The notes under the pieces are model-generated. The model was not told where the DNA came from. It searched no databases and saw nothing but the letters and a program-made list of their open reading frames with translations. Made by a program: the position numbers and the translations under genes. Source: Actinomycetes bacterium (GTDB lineage Bacteria; Actinomycetota; Acidimicrobiia; Acidimicrobiales; Ilumatobacteraceae). Taken from it: 64,000 nt of DNA. The stretch covers positions 248,001-312,000 of the forward strand of contig JAKOUY010000011.1 in assembly GCA_029782355.1 (NCBI GenBank). Reading direction: 5' to 3'. Positions 41,141 to 49,325 of this stretch are shown here, one piece after another; position 1 is the first letter of the stretch; each line of letters opens with the position of its first letter.

Positions 41141-42212
41141 CCCGGCGGACGCGGGGCGGCTTGGCCGCCAGGCGATCGCTCGACCACACCGCCGGTGGCG
41201 GCCGAAGGAGGTCGCAGAGGCCCACCAGGGCGGCGTCGTAGTTGACCCGCCACCCGGCGAAGTCGGCCCAGGCCTGCTCCCGATCGGCGCGCACCGGAAC
41301 CCCCAGGGCGGCGAGCTCGTCGAGGCACAGGTCGAACTCGTCCCGGCGCACGGAGATCGGCGCGGTCGGCGCCGGGTCCGGGTCGTAGGGGATGACGAAC
41401 ACGTCGGCGATCCGCCGCAGGCAGAGGAACCCGGTGCGGATCAGGATGGAGGCCTCTGGCTCGTCGGGCAGGTCGAGGGCGCTGATGGTCAAGGCCGCCG
41501 AGTCGAGCACGCACCCGGCAGCCGTCAGCCAATGTCGGGCCGGCTGCGGCGAGCGGAAGAACGCCAGGGCGTTGTGCGACGTGTGGCTTTCCTCGATGTC
41601 CACGAACCACTGCTCCCATCGGGCGAACAGGTCCTGGCTGAGGTGATCCAGCCAGCCGATGCGGTGGTACCGGGCGATCATCGACACCGGAGCCGGCGGG
41701 AGCCCGGCGCGAACCTCCAACATCGCGACCAACGCCTCACGGCGGCTGAATGCCCCATAGATCGTCGGCAGGTAGGAGATCATCAGGCTCACCAGACCGA
41801 GACCGAGCGCCGCCTCGGCGACCGCGACCAACTCGAGCCCCGTGCCGATGGGCCGTTCGAACCCCAGCGTGACCAGCGACGACCCGCTGATGGCCAGCGC
41901 TTCGGAGAACGGGCTGGTGCCCAGCGCCCACAGGATCACGGTGAACGCCCCGATCAACAGGGTCACCCACAGCAGCGGCAGGGTGAGCAGGGCGATCGGG
42001 CCGTACATCGCCCACACCGGCTCGTACAGATCCCAGCTCGTCCGCCGGCGGATCGTGCCGAGGCGGGTCAGCCGGGCCACGGCCTGGAAGTGCCAGCGGG
42101 TCAGCTGCGAGCGGATCGCCCGCGGCACCACCACCGTCTTGACCGCCGAGAGCAGCACGTACGCGGCCAGCGCGACGCCCGGAACGACGGCCGACACCCG
42201 CAGGACGTGCAC
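41109..42212 (-). CDS. Two-pore-helix-like membrane protein resembling a potassium-channel family member
   Basis: A 367-residue protein. Helices are predicted near 8-28, 78-100 and 128-160. Between the last two lies SGSSLVTLGFERP, positioned and shaped like a K-channel pore loop (usual filter TVGYG), with TLGF in its place. The long cytoplasmic C-terminus (about 170-367) is soluble and holds no clear RCK domain. A channel role is inference. The start is GTG 42212, with TAGTGT 6 bases upstream, divergent from tkt. Confidence 0.6.
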   Translation of the reverse strand: MHVLRVSAVVPGVALAAYVLLSAVKTVVVPRAIRSQLTRWHFQAVARLTRLGTIRRRTSWDLYEPVWAMYGPIALLTLPLLWVTLLIGAFTVILWALGTSPFSEALAISGSSLVTLGFERPIGTGLELVAVAEAALGLGLVSLMISYLPTIYGAFSRREALVAMLEVRAGLPPAPVSMIARYHRIGWLDHLSQDLFARWEQWFVDIEESHTSHNALAFFRSPQPARHWLTAAGCVLDSAALTISALDLPDEPEASILIRTGFLCLRRIADVFVIPYDPDPAPTAPISVRRDEFDLCLDELAALGVPVRADREQAWADFAGWRVNYDAALVGLCDLLRPPPAVWSSDRLAAKPPRVRRVRIRRSAAGG

Positions 42213-42218
42213 GCGCCG

Positions 42219-42224
42219 ACACTA
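42219..42224 (-). promoter_or_regulatory. -10 element TAGTGT of the channel-like gene
   Basis: TAGTGT on the minus strand ends 6 bases before GTG 42212. Confidence 0.45.
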
Positions 42225-42259
42225 CCGAGCGCTCACGGCGGGGCCCCCGGTCACCGCGG

Positions 42260-42265
42260 TAGGGT
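42260..42265 (+). promoter_or_regulatory. -10 element TAGGGT of the tkt operon
   Basis: TAGGGT ends 8 bases before GTG 42274. Confidence 0.45.
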
Positions 42266-42273
42266 CCGGTGCC

Positions 42274-44247
42274 GTGGCCACACCCAAGCACTTCGACCGA
42301 GACGCCATCAGCCTGATCCGCGGCTTCGCCATGGACGCCCCGCTGCACGCCAAGAGCGGCCACCAGGGCACGGCCATGGCCCTCGCTCCGCTGGCCCACG
42401 TGCTCTACAGCCGGGTGATGCGCCATGACCCGGCCGACCCGGCGTGGCCCGATCGGGACCGGTTCGTCCTGTCCAACGGGCACGCCTCGATCCTGCAGTA
42501 CAGCCTCCTGTACCTGTGCGGCTACGGGTTGGAGCTCGACGACATCCGCGCCTTCCGCAGCTGGGAGTCGGCGACACCGGGACATCCGGAGGCCGGGCAC
42601 ACCGCCGGCGTCGAGGTCACGACCGGCCCGCTGGGCCAGGGGTTCGCCAACGCCGTCGGCATGGCCATCGCCGCCCGACGGCTGCAGGCCCAGTTCGGGG
42701 ACAGTGTGCAGGACCACCATGTGTTCGTCATCGCCGGCGACGGGTGCTTCATGGAGGGCGTCAGCCACGAGGCCGCCTCGCTGGCCGGGCATCTTCGCCT
42801 CGGCAACCTGGTGTGCGTCTACGACGACAACCACATCACCATCGACGGCGACACCGCCCTGGCCTACAGCGACGACGTCGGTCGCCGGTTCGCCGCCTAC
42901 GGGTGGGACGTGACCCATCTCGGCGAGATCGCCGACGACTGCGATGCCCTGGAGGCCGCGTTGAACGCCGCCAAGGCGGTGACCGACCGACCGTCGCTGC
43001 TGATCCTGCGCAGCCACATCGCCACGCCCAGCCCGGACCTGACCGACCACCACGAGGCCCACGGCAACCCCTTCACCCCCGAGCAGGTCGCCAGGACCAA
43101 GGCCGTGATGGGCATTCCCGACGAGCCGTTCTGGGCGCCACCGAAGCTGGTCGCCGCCTACCGCCGCCACGTCGCCCAACGCGCCCGGCGCGACCACGGC
43201 GCGTGGTCCAAGCGGCTCCGGGCCGCCACGGTGGACCGCGCCGCGTGGGACGCCTGCTGGGCCCAGACCGGCATGGACGGCTGGCGCGAGCTGCTGCCGC
43301 GCACCGCGCTCGGCCAGAAGGTGGCCACCCGGGTCGCCGTCGAGCAGGCCTTCAACGCCCTGTCGCCCAAGCTCCCCGGGCTGATGATCGGCGCCGCCGA
43401 CCTCACCGGCAACACCGGCACCAGGCTGACCGGCGCCGTGCCGCAGGCCGCCTCCACGCCCGGCGGCCAGCAGGTCTACTACGGCATCCGTGAGCACGCC
43501 ATGGGCTCGGCCATGGTCGGCATGGCTCGTCACGGAGGCGTGCTGCCGGCAGGCGGGACGTTCTTCGTCTTCCTCGACTACATGCGCCCGCCCGTGCGCC
43601 TGGCCGCGTTGAGCGGCGCCAAGGTGATCTTCGTCTACACCCACGACTCGGTGGGGGTGGGCGAGGACGGACCGACCCATCAGCCGATCGAGCATCTGGC
43701 CACGCTGCGAGCCATCCCCGACCTGCACGTGATCCGCCCGGCCGACGCCAACGAGACCGCGGCAGCCGTCGCCGATGCGCTGGACCACGACGGACCCACC
43801 GTGCTGGTTCTTTCCCGCCAGGCGATCGAGGTGGTCACCGACGGCTCCGCGGTGGCACGCGGTGCGGGCGTCGTGGTCAAGGCCGCCAAGCCCGATGTCG
43901 TCCTGGTCGCCACGGGCAGCGAGGTCGCCCTGTGCGTCGCCGCCGCGGCCCGACTGTCCGAGCGGTCCGTGACGGCGAGGGTGGTCAGCCTGGCGTCGTG
44001 GGACCGCTTCGCCGCCCAGGACGCGGCCTTCCGCCGGCGGATCTTCCCACCCGGCGTCCCGGTGCTCAGCGTCGAGGCCGGATCCACCTTCGGGTGGGAG
44101 CGCTATGCCGACGTGGCCATCGGGATCGACCGGTTCGGGGCCAGCGCCCCGGGCGGCGAGGTCCTCGACCGCCTGGGGATCAGCGTCGACCACGTCGTCA
44201 CCACGGCGGCCGCCATGGCCTCACCGAAACGAGGAGCACGCCGATGA
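42274..44247 (+). CDS. tkt: Transketolase
   Basis: A 657-residue thiamine-diphosphate enzyme. The N-terminal domain has KSGHQGTAMALAPLAHVLY, TTGPLGQGFANAVGMAIA and the ThDP motif GDGCFMEGVSHEAASLAG...DDNHI. The middle domain has VYYGIREHAMGSAMVGMARH with the catalytic Glu, and THDSVGVGEDGPTHQPIEHL. It moves two-carbon units between sugar phosphates in the non-oxidative pentose phosphate pathway. GTG 42274 follows a TAGGGT box. It overlaps tal by 4 bases. Confidence 0.95.
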   Translation: MATPKHFDRDAISLIRGFAMDAPLHAKSGHQGTAMALAPLAHVLYSRVMRHDPADPAWPDRDRFVLSNGHASILQYSLLYLCGYGLELDDIRAFRSWESATPGHPEAGHTAGVEVTTGPLGQGFANAVGMAIAARRLQAQFGDSVQDHHVFVIAGDGCFMEGVSHEAASLAGHLRLGNLVCVYDDNHITIDGDTALAYSDDVGRRFAAYGWDVTHLGEIADDCDALEAALNAAKAVTDRPSLLILRSHIATPSPDLTDHHEAHGNPFTPEQVARTKAVMGIPDEPFWAPPKLVAAYRRHVAQRARRDHGAWSKRLRAATVDRAAWDACWAQTGMDGWRELLPRTALGQKVATRVAVEQAFNALSPKLPGLMIGAADLTGNTGTRLTGAVPQAASTPGGQQVYYGIREHAMGSAMVGMARHGGVLPAGGTFFVFLDYMRPPVRLAALSGAKVIFVYTHDSVGVGEDGPTHQPIEHLATLRAIPDLHVIRPADANETAAAVADALDHDGPTVLVLSRQAIEVVTDGSAVARGAGVVVKAAKPDVVLVATGSEVALCVAAAARLSERSVTARVVSLASWDRFAAQDAAFRRRIFPPGVPVLSVEAGSTFGWERYADVAIGIDRFGASAPGGEVLDRLGISVDHVVTTAAAMASPKRGARR

Positions 44248-45356
44248 ACCATCTGATCCAGCTGCACGAGGACTACGGGCAGAGCCCGTGGCTGGACAAC
44301 CTCAAGCGCAGCTACCTGACCGGCGGGACGATCACCAACCTGATCCATCGAGGCATCCGTGGTCTCACCAGCAACCCGACGATCTTCCAGAAGGCGATCC
44401 AGGGCTCGGCCGACTACGACGAGCAGTATCGCCAGCTGGCTGCCGACCCCAATCCACTGATCGACGACTACTGGGCGATGGTGCTGAGCGACATCAACGG
44501 CGCGCTCGACGCCTTCGCCGAGCTGTACGACGACTCCAACGGTGGCGACGGCTACGTCAGCGTGGAGGTCGATCCCGGACTGGCCCACGACGGCCCGGGC
44601 ACCGAGGTTGCCGCCCGATCCCTGCACGAGCGCATCGCCCGACCCAACCTGATGGTCAAAATCCCGGGCACCGAGGAGGGGGTCGGTGCGATCCGCCAGA
44701 TGATCGCCGAGGGCCGCAACATCAACGTCACCCTGATCTTCAGCCTGACCGGCTACCAGCGGGTGATGGACGCCTACATCGACGGCCTGGAGCAGTACGC
44801 CCGGCACGGCGGGGCCGACCTGTCCCGCGTCGCCAGCGTGGCCAGCTTCTTCATCAGCCGGGTCGACACCGAGATCGACAAGCGTCTCGATGCCATCGGC
44901 TCGCCGGACGCCTTGGCGCTGCGCGGCACCGGGGCCATCGCCCAGGCCAAGCTGGCCTACCGCCAGTTCCAGCGGACGTTCAGCGGCCCACGGTGGGACC
45001 GCCTGGCGCAACAGGGTGCCGTGGTCCAGCGACCCCTGTGGGCCAGCACGTCCACCAAGAACCCGGCGTATCCGGACACGTTGTACGTCGACAACCTCAT
45101 CGGCCCGCACACGGTCAACACCCTGCCGGACGCGACCATCGAGGCCTTCGTCGACCACGGCCACCTGTCCCGGACCATCGACCGGGACGTCGACCAGGCC
45201 GAGGCCACCTGGGCCGCGCTGGGTGAGGTCGGTGTCGACCTCGACGACGTCGCCGCCAAGCTGGAAGCCGATGGCGTGGCCAGCTTCCAGCACAGCTTCA
45301 CCGAGCTGCTCGACGCCCTGCAGGCCAAGGCCGACCAGCTCGGCACCGGCGGATGA
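44244..45356 (+). CDS. tal: Transaldolase
   Basis: A 370-residue transaldolase of the actinobacterial (tal-zwf type) length. The N-terminal SPWLDNLKR and GIRGLTSNPTIFQKAI are typical. Lys139 in NLMVKIPGT is the Schiff-base lysine. It transfers a dihydroxyacetone unit from a ketose phosphate to an aldose phosphate. A GAGGAG site precedes ATG 44244, which overlaps the tkt stop. Glucose-6-phosphate dehydrogenase, the common next gene, is not present here. Confidence 0.95.
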   Translation: MNHLIQLHEDYGQSPWLDNLKRSYLTGGTITNLIHRGIRGLTSNPTIFQKAIQGSADYDEQYRQLAADPNPLIDDYWAMVLSDINGALDAFAELYDDSNGGDGYVSVEVDPGLAHDGPGTEVAARSLHERIARPNLMVKIPGTEEGVGAIRQMIAEGRNINVTLIFSLTGYQRVMDAYIDGLEQYARHGGADLSRVASVASFFISRVDTEIDKRLDAIGSPDALALRGTGAIAQAKLAYRQFQRTFSGPRWDRLAQQGAVVQRPLWASTSTKNPAYPDTLYVDNLIGPHTVNTLPDATIEAFVDHGHLSRTIDRDVDQAEATWAALGEVGVDLDDVAAKLEADGVASFQHSFTELLDALQAKADQLGTGG

Positions 45357-46333
45357 CCGAGGCGCGGTCCCCGAGGGATCAGCGCCTCGCCGACCAGCTC
45401 CTCGCTGCGGCTCGCGAGCTGGTGGACGACCATCCGGCGCCCCTCGATCTGAAGATCGCCGGGGCCGCCCTGGCCGAGATGCGCGACGCCTTCGCCATGT
45501 TCGCCCCGTACCGGGCGCGGCCGAAGGCGACGATCTTCGGCTCGGCGCGCACCACGGCCGATGATCCGCTCTACCGCCAGGCCCGGGACGTGGCCGCCGA
45601 GCTGGCGGCAGCGGGGTGGATGGTGGTCACCGGCGCCGGACCGGGGATCATGCAGGCCGCCATGGAGGGGGCCGGGCGGGAACAGTCGATCGGGGTCTCG
45701 ATCCGCCTGCCCTTCGAGCAGCAGGCCAACCCGGTGATCGCCGGCGACTCCAAGTACGTCAGCATGAAGTACTTCTTCACCCGCAAGCTGATGCTGATCA
45801 AGGAGTCCAAGGGCTTCGTCTGCCTCCCGGGAGGATTCGGCACGCTGGACGAGACCTTCGAGCTGCTGACGCTCACCCAGACGGGCAAGGGGGTGCCGGT
45901 CCCGATCGTGTTCCTCGACACCCCGGGCGATCCCTACTGGGAGCAGATCGACGAGCTGGTCGCCGACGAGCTGGTCGCCCGCGGCTTGGTGGCCGCTCCC
46001 GACCGCAGCCTCTACCGGGTCACCGACTCGGCCGCCGACGCCGCCGGCGAGGTGCTGCGCTTCTACCGCAACTACGACTCACTGCGCTACGTCGGCGATC
46101 TGCTGGTCATCCGCGTCACCCAGCGTCCCACCGCTGCGCAGATCGGCGAGCTCAACGAGCGCTTCGGCCACCTGTGCGCCTCGGGCACGATCCACGCCGT
46201 CGAGCCGTTCGAGGTCGAGCGCCGGGAAGGCGACGCCCTCGACCGTGCCCGGCTGGCCTTCCACTTCGCCAAACACGGCTACGGCGACCTGCGCGAGCTG
46301 ATCGACATGCTCAACGGCTTCGCAGCAGATTGA
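45353..46333 (+). CDS. LOG-family (lysine-decarboxylase-like Rossmann) protein
   Basis: A 326-residue protein whose central 200 residues match the LOG family: KATIFGSARTTADDP, VVTGAGPGIMQAAMEGAG and the signature PGGFGTLDETFELLTLTQTG. LOG enzymes are phosphoribohydrolases that release bases from nucleoside 5'-monophosphates. This copy is longer than classical LOG (about 190) with an extra C-terminal domain. It overlaps tal by 4 bases, so it belongs to the tkt operon, linking a ribose-phosphate-releasing activity to the pentose phosphate enzymes; that link is inference. Confidence 0.85.
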   Translation: MTEARSPRDQRLADQLLAAARELVDDHPAPLDLKIAGAALAEMRDAFAMFAPYRARPKATIFGSARTTADDPLYRQARDVAAELAAAGWMVVTGAGPGIMQAAMEGAGREQSIGVSIRLPFEQQANPVIAGDSKYVSMKYFFTRKLMLIKESKGFVCLPGGFGTLDETFELLTLTQTGKGVPVPIVFLDTPGDPYWEQIDELVADELVARGLVAAPDRSLYRVTDSAADAAGEVLRFYRNYDSLRYVGDLLVIRVTQRPTAAQIGELNERFGHLCASGTIHAVEPFEVERREGDALDRARLAFHFAKHGYGDLRELIDMLNGFAAD

Positions 46334-46493
46334 CCGCCTTGTCGATCGCCCGGCGCGCCGCCAGCAGCCGCTTGTCCTCCGTGGGACGCGACGCACCATC
46401 GGCGGCCGCGGCCCGCAGGCGATCGAACATCCACTCGTCGAGGTCGGCGGACACCGCCTCCAAGCGGTCGGCGAAGGCCTCCGGGCCGTTCAC
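46311..46493 (-). CDS. Small protein of unknown function downstream of glcF (60 aa)
   Basis: A 60-residue helical, charged protein (about EAFADRLEAVSADLDEWMFD and LAARRAIDKAVNLLRS). GTG 46493 overlaps the glcF stop by 4 bases (GTGA), the same coupling used throughout the window, which supports it being a true gene. It is convergent with the LOG gene, overlapping its end by 23 bases. No family recognised. Confidence 0.6.
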   Translation of the reverse strand: MNGPEAFADRLEAVSADLDEWMFDRLRAAAADGASRPTEDKRLLAARRAIDKAVNLLRSR

Positions 46494-47638
46494 GACAGCG
46501 CCTCGGCCAGCAGATCCATCGGATGGCGGGTGATCACACCCGCTGCGGCGAGATGCATGGCGCACCCGGGGTTGGCGCTGGCCACCACCGCCGGCCGACC
46601 ACCGGCGGCGCGCTCGATAGCCGCCAGCTTGCGCTGGCGGATCTCGCCCGCCAGCTCGGGTTGCAACGCCGAGTAGGCCCCGCCGGCCCCGCAGCACAGC
46701 CCGTCGTCGTCCAGTTCGACGAGCTCGGCAACCGGCGCCAACACGGTGCGGACCGCGGTGTGGACCCGCTGGACGTGGCGCAGGTGGCAGGGATCCTGGA
46801 CGATCACCCGTCCCAGCGATCGGCCGGGTGGGAGCCGGTCGATGCGCCGGGCGACGAACTCGTGGACGTCGACGACCCTCCGGGCGAACGCCGCAGCCTC
46901 GGCGGTTCCGAGCAGTTCGCCGTACTCCTTCATCACTGCCCCGCAGCCGGCGGAGTTGACCACGATCGGCGCCTCCCCGGGCATCGCCGCCATCACCCGG
47001 CTGGCCAGTTCGACGGTCTGGTCGTGGAGCCCGGCATGGACGTGCAGCGCGCCGCAGCACGACGCCGAGGCACCCGGGTAGCGGTAGGTGGCGCCGACGG
47101 CGGTGAGCACCGCCGCGGTCGAGCGATGCGTCGAGCGCTGCCAGGCGTCCATCACGCAGCCGGTGAACAGCCACACGTCCTCGCCCGTGGCCGGTGTCAG
47201 GGCGCCGCGTCGGACCGGGAGGCGGCCGAGGCCGAGGCGCCGGGGCACCGCCCCGACGCGCTGCGCGGCGGCCAGGGCGGTGGACCCGGCCAGCAGGAGC
47301 CGGTGGCGGGCCAGGGCGGCGAATCCCCACCGGGTCCAGCGCGGGGTGATCCGATGCTGCTCGGCCAGGCTGCGCCGGGTGCCTTCCATCAGGGCTCCGA
47401 AGCGCACCCCACTGGGGCAGGCCGGTTCGCAGCCGCGGCACTGCACGCAGGTCTCGACGAAGTGGGTGATCTGCTGGTCGACCTCCCGGTCTTCGAGGTG
47501 CACCAGGCGCATCGCGGCGATCCGGCCGCGCGGCGACAGGCCCTCCTCGCCCGTGACCCGGAAGGTCGGGCAGTGCGGCAGGCACAGCCCACAGCCCACG
47601 CAGGCGGCCAGCTGGTCGTCGTCGAGGTGCAGCTTCAC
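46490..47638 (-). CDS. glcF: Glycolate oxidase iron-sulfur subunit (GlcF-like)
   Basis: A 382-residue protein with two N-terminal [4Fe-4S] motifs (CVGCGLCLPHC and CVQCRGCEPAC) and two CCG domains (SCCGALH and LCCGAGG with nearby Cys residues, GCGAV and PCHLRHV). It passes electrons from the flavoprotein subunits GlcD/GlcE to the membrane. Those two are encoded about 3-5 kb away on the same strand. The start is GTG 47638, with TACGGT 9 bases upstream. A related D-lactate or other 2-hydroxyacid oxidase is possible. Confidence 0.88.
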   Translation of the reverse strand: MKLHLDDDQLAACVGCGLCLPHCPTFRVTGEEGLSPRGRIAAMRLVHLEDREVDQQITHFVETCVQCRGCEPACPSGVRFGALMEGTRRSLAEQHRITPRWTRWGFAALARHRLLLAGSTALAAAQRVGAVPRRLGLGRLPVRRGALTPATGEDVWLFTGCVMDAWQRSTHRSTAAVLTAVGATYRYPGASASCCGALHVHAGLHDQTVELASRVMAAMPGEAPIVVNSAGCGAVMKEYGELLGTAEAAAFARRVVDVHEFVARRIDRLPPGRSLGRVIVQDPCHLRHVQRVHTAVRTVLAPVAELVELDDDGLCCGAGGAYSALQPELAGEIRQRKLAAIERAAGGRPAVVASANPGCAMHLAAAGVITRHPMDLLAEALS

Positions 47639-47647
47639 TCGCCGTGC

Positions 47648-47653
47648 ACCGTA
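47648..47653 (-). promoter_or_regulatory. -10 element TACGGT of glcF
   Basis: TACGGT on the minus strand ends 9 bases before GTG 47638. Confidence 0.4.
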
Positions 47654-47669
47654 GCCGGGGCGTCACCGC

Positions 47670-47675
47670 TACCGT
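47670..47675 (+). promoter_or_regulatory. -10 element TACCGT of nei
   Basis: TACCGT ends 8 bases before GTG 47684. Confidence 0.42.
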
Positions 47676-47683
47676 CGGACGGC

Positions 47684-48469
47684 GTGCCCGAAGGTCACAC
47701 CATCCATCGCCTGGCCGCCGACCTGACGCCGTTGCTCGTCGACCGGATGGTCGCGGTCAGCTCACCCCAGGGTCGCTTCGCCGCCGACGCCGCGCTGGTC
47801 GACGGCTGCGTGCTGGAGCGGATCGAGCCCTACGGGAAGCACCTCTGGTTCTGGTGGGGCAACGGGTTGGTCGGCCACGTCCATCTCGGCCTGTTCGGCA
47901 GGTTCCGGATCTCGACCACGGGCCCCAGCTCGCGTCACGCCGTGCGGATGCGCCTGGCCACGCCAGAGGCGATTGTCGACCTGAGCGGGCCGACGGACTG
48001 CTCGATCGGGACCGCCGACGACCGCGACCGGATCGTCGCCCGCCTCGGCCCGGATCCGTTGCGGCGCGACGGGCGCCAGGAGGAGGCCGTGGCCCGAATG
48101 CTGCGGCGCCGGACACCCATCGGCACCCTGCTGCTCGACCAGTCGGTGGTGGCCGGCATCGGCAACGTCTACCGCGCCGAGGTCCTCTTCGTCCACGGCA
48201 TCCATCCGGCGCGACCGGCCAACGAGTGCACCGCCGATGAGCTCGGTGCAGTCTGGGACAGCGTCCGGGCGATGCTGCGCAAGGGGGTGCGCGACCGCCG
48301 GATCGTGACCATCGACCGCCGGCTGCTGCCCACCGGGCGACGGCTGCGCCGCGGCGACAGCACCTTCGTGTACCACCGCGAACGCTGCCTGCGCTGCGAC
48401 ACGCCGATCGGCACGGTCACGCTGGGCGGGCGACCGTGCTACTTCTGCCCGTCCTGCCAGCCGCACTGA
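47684..48469 (+). CDS. nei: Fpg/Nei-family DNA glycosylase (endonuclease VIII type)
   Basis: A 261-residue bifunctional DNA glycosylase/AP lyase. After removal of the first Met, Pro2 is the catalytic amine and Glu3 follows (PEGHTIHRLA, the Nei-type start). The helix-two-turn-helix includes SVVAGIGNVYRAEVLF. A zinc finger with four Cys (CLRC and CPSC) closes the protein. It removes oxidised pyrimidines. GTG 47684 is fixed by the need for Pro at position 2. Its end overlaps the convergent mug gene by 31 bases. Confidence 0.92.
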   Translation: MPEGHTIHRLAADLTPLLVDRMVAVSSPQGRFAADAALVDGCVLERIEPYGKHLWFWWGNGLVGHVHLGLFGRFRISTTGPSSRHAVRMRLATPEAIVDLSGPTDCSIGTADDRDRIVARLGPDPLRRDGRQEEAVARMLRRRTPIGTLLLDQSVVAGIGNVYRAEVLFVHGIHPARPANECTADELGAVWDSVRAMLRKGVRDRRIVTIDRRLLPTGRRLRRGDSTFVYHRERCLRCDTPIGTVTLGGRPCYFCPSCQPH

Positions 48470-48981
48470 GCCGCACCATCCCACGCTGCCCGGTACGCCG
48501 CGGCCAGCGAGTCGACGCGCTCGTGGGCGTTCAGCCCGCTGGGGTTCGGCAGCACCCAGGTCGGTCTGCCGGCCAGGGATCGCTCCTGGCGACCGGCCAC
48601 CGCCCGCCGCTCGCCGAAGGCCTGGCGGTAGGTGGTCAGACCGAGCACGGCCACCGCCGCCGGGGCGATCCGGGCGATTCGTTCGACCAGATCGGGCGCT
48701 CCGGCGCGGAGCTCTGCCACCGTCAGCTGATCGGCCCGGGCGCTGGCCCGGCCGACCAGGTTGGTGATGCTCAGACCGATCCGATCGAGCATCGCCAGGT
48801 CGTCGGCGCGCATCCCGGCGGATGCGTCGACGAGCCATGGGGTGATCTCGGCGCGGTGCAGCGCCGGCCAGAAGCGGTTGCCCGGGCGGGCGAAGTGGGC
48901 GTTGACCGCCTCCGTCCACAGCCCCGGGTTGATCCCGACGAACAGGACCCTGGTGCGCCGGGCGATCAGGTCATCGACCAC
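48439..48981 (-). CDS. mug: Mismatch-specific uracil/thymine DNA glycosylase (MUG family)
   Basis: A 180-residue member of the uracil-DNA-glycosylase superfamily, MUG/TDG branch. GINPGLWTEAV is the catalytic motif (Asn in GINPG) and NPSGLNAH the second motif that inserts into the helix. It removes uracil or thymine from mismatches with G. It is convergent with nei, and both act in base-excision repair. Start GTG 48981. Confidence 0.9.
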   Translation of the reverse strand: MVDDLIARRTRVLFVGINPGLWTEAVNAHFARPGNRFWPALHRAEITPWLVDASAGMRADDLAMLDRIGLSITNLVGRASARADQLTVAELRAGAPDLVERIARIAPAAVAVLGLTTYRQAFGERRAVAGRQERSLAGRPTWVLPNPSGLNAHERVDSLAAAYRAAWDGAAQCGWQDGQK

Positions 48982-49012
48982 GTCGACCCGACCCGGTCGA
49001 GTCCTTGGCCGC

Positions 49013-49303
49013 TCAGGACGAGACGATCTCGGAGACCTGCAAGGTTGGGGTGAGGTCGGTGTAGTTGGCCACGTCGGCCATCACCGCGGCGGTGCCCGGC
49101 TTGGCCATCGCCGCCTGGAAGTCCTCCATGCTGTCGAAGGTGAAGTGGACGGCGGCGACCGCCGGCCCGCTCACCCCGCGATCGATCTCCGACCCCACCG
49201 GGTTCCACGTCGACACGGCCAGCGGGACGTGGGTGTTGGCGTAGTAGTCGTGGTCGAAGCGGCTGCCCTCAGCTGCCGGATAGGTCACCGTGACGCGAAT
49301 CAT
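49013..49303 (-). CDS. EthD-family small protein
   Basis: A 96-residue alpha-beta barrel protein of the EthD/dimeric ferredoxin-like fold: MIRVTVTYPAAEGSRFDHDYY and HVPLAVSTW are typical. Members include accessory proteins of ether breakdown and polyketide cyclases. No such pathway is adjacent, so the role is unknown. A TAGGTT box is 6 bases before the ATG. Confidence 0.85.
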   Translation of the reverse strand: MIRVTVTYPAAEGSRFDHDYYANTHVPLAVSTWNPVGSEIDRGVSGPAVAAVHFTFDSMEDFQAAMAKPGTAAVMADVANYTDLTPTLQVSEIVSS

Positions 49304-49309
49304 CCGGTC

Positions 49310-49315
49310 AACCTA
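49310..49315 (-). promoter_or_regulatory. -10 element TAGGTT of the EthD-family gene
   Basis: TAGGTT on the minus strand ends 6 bases before ATG 49303. Confidence 0.45.
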
Positions 49316-49325
49316 CTCGACCGGC

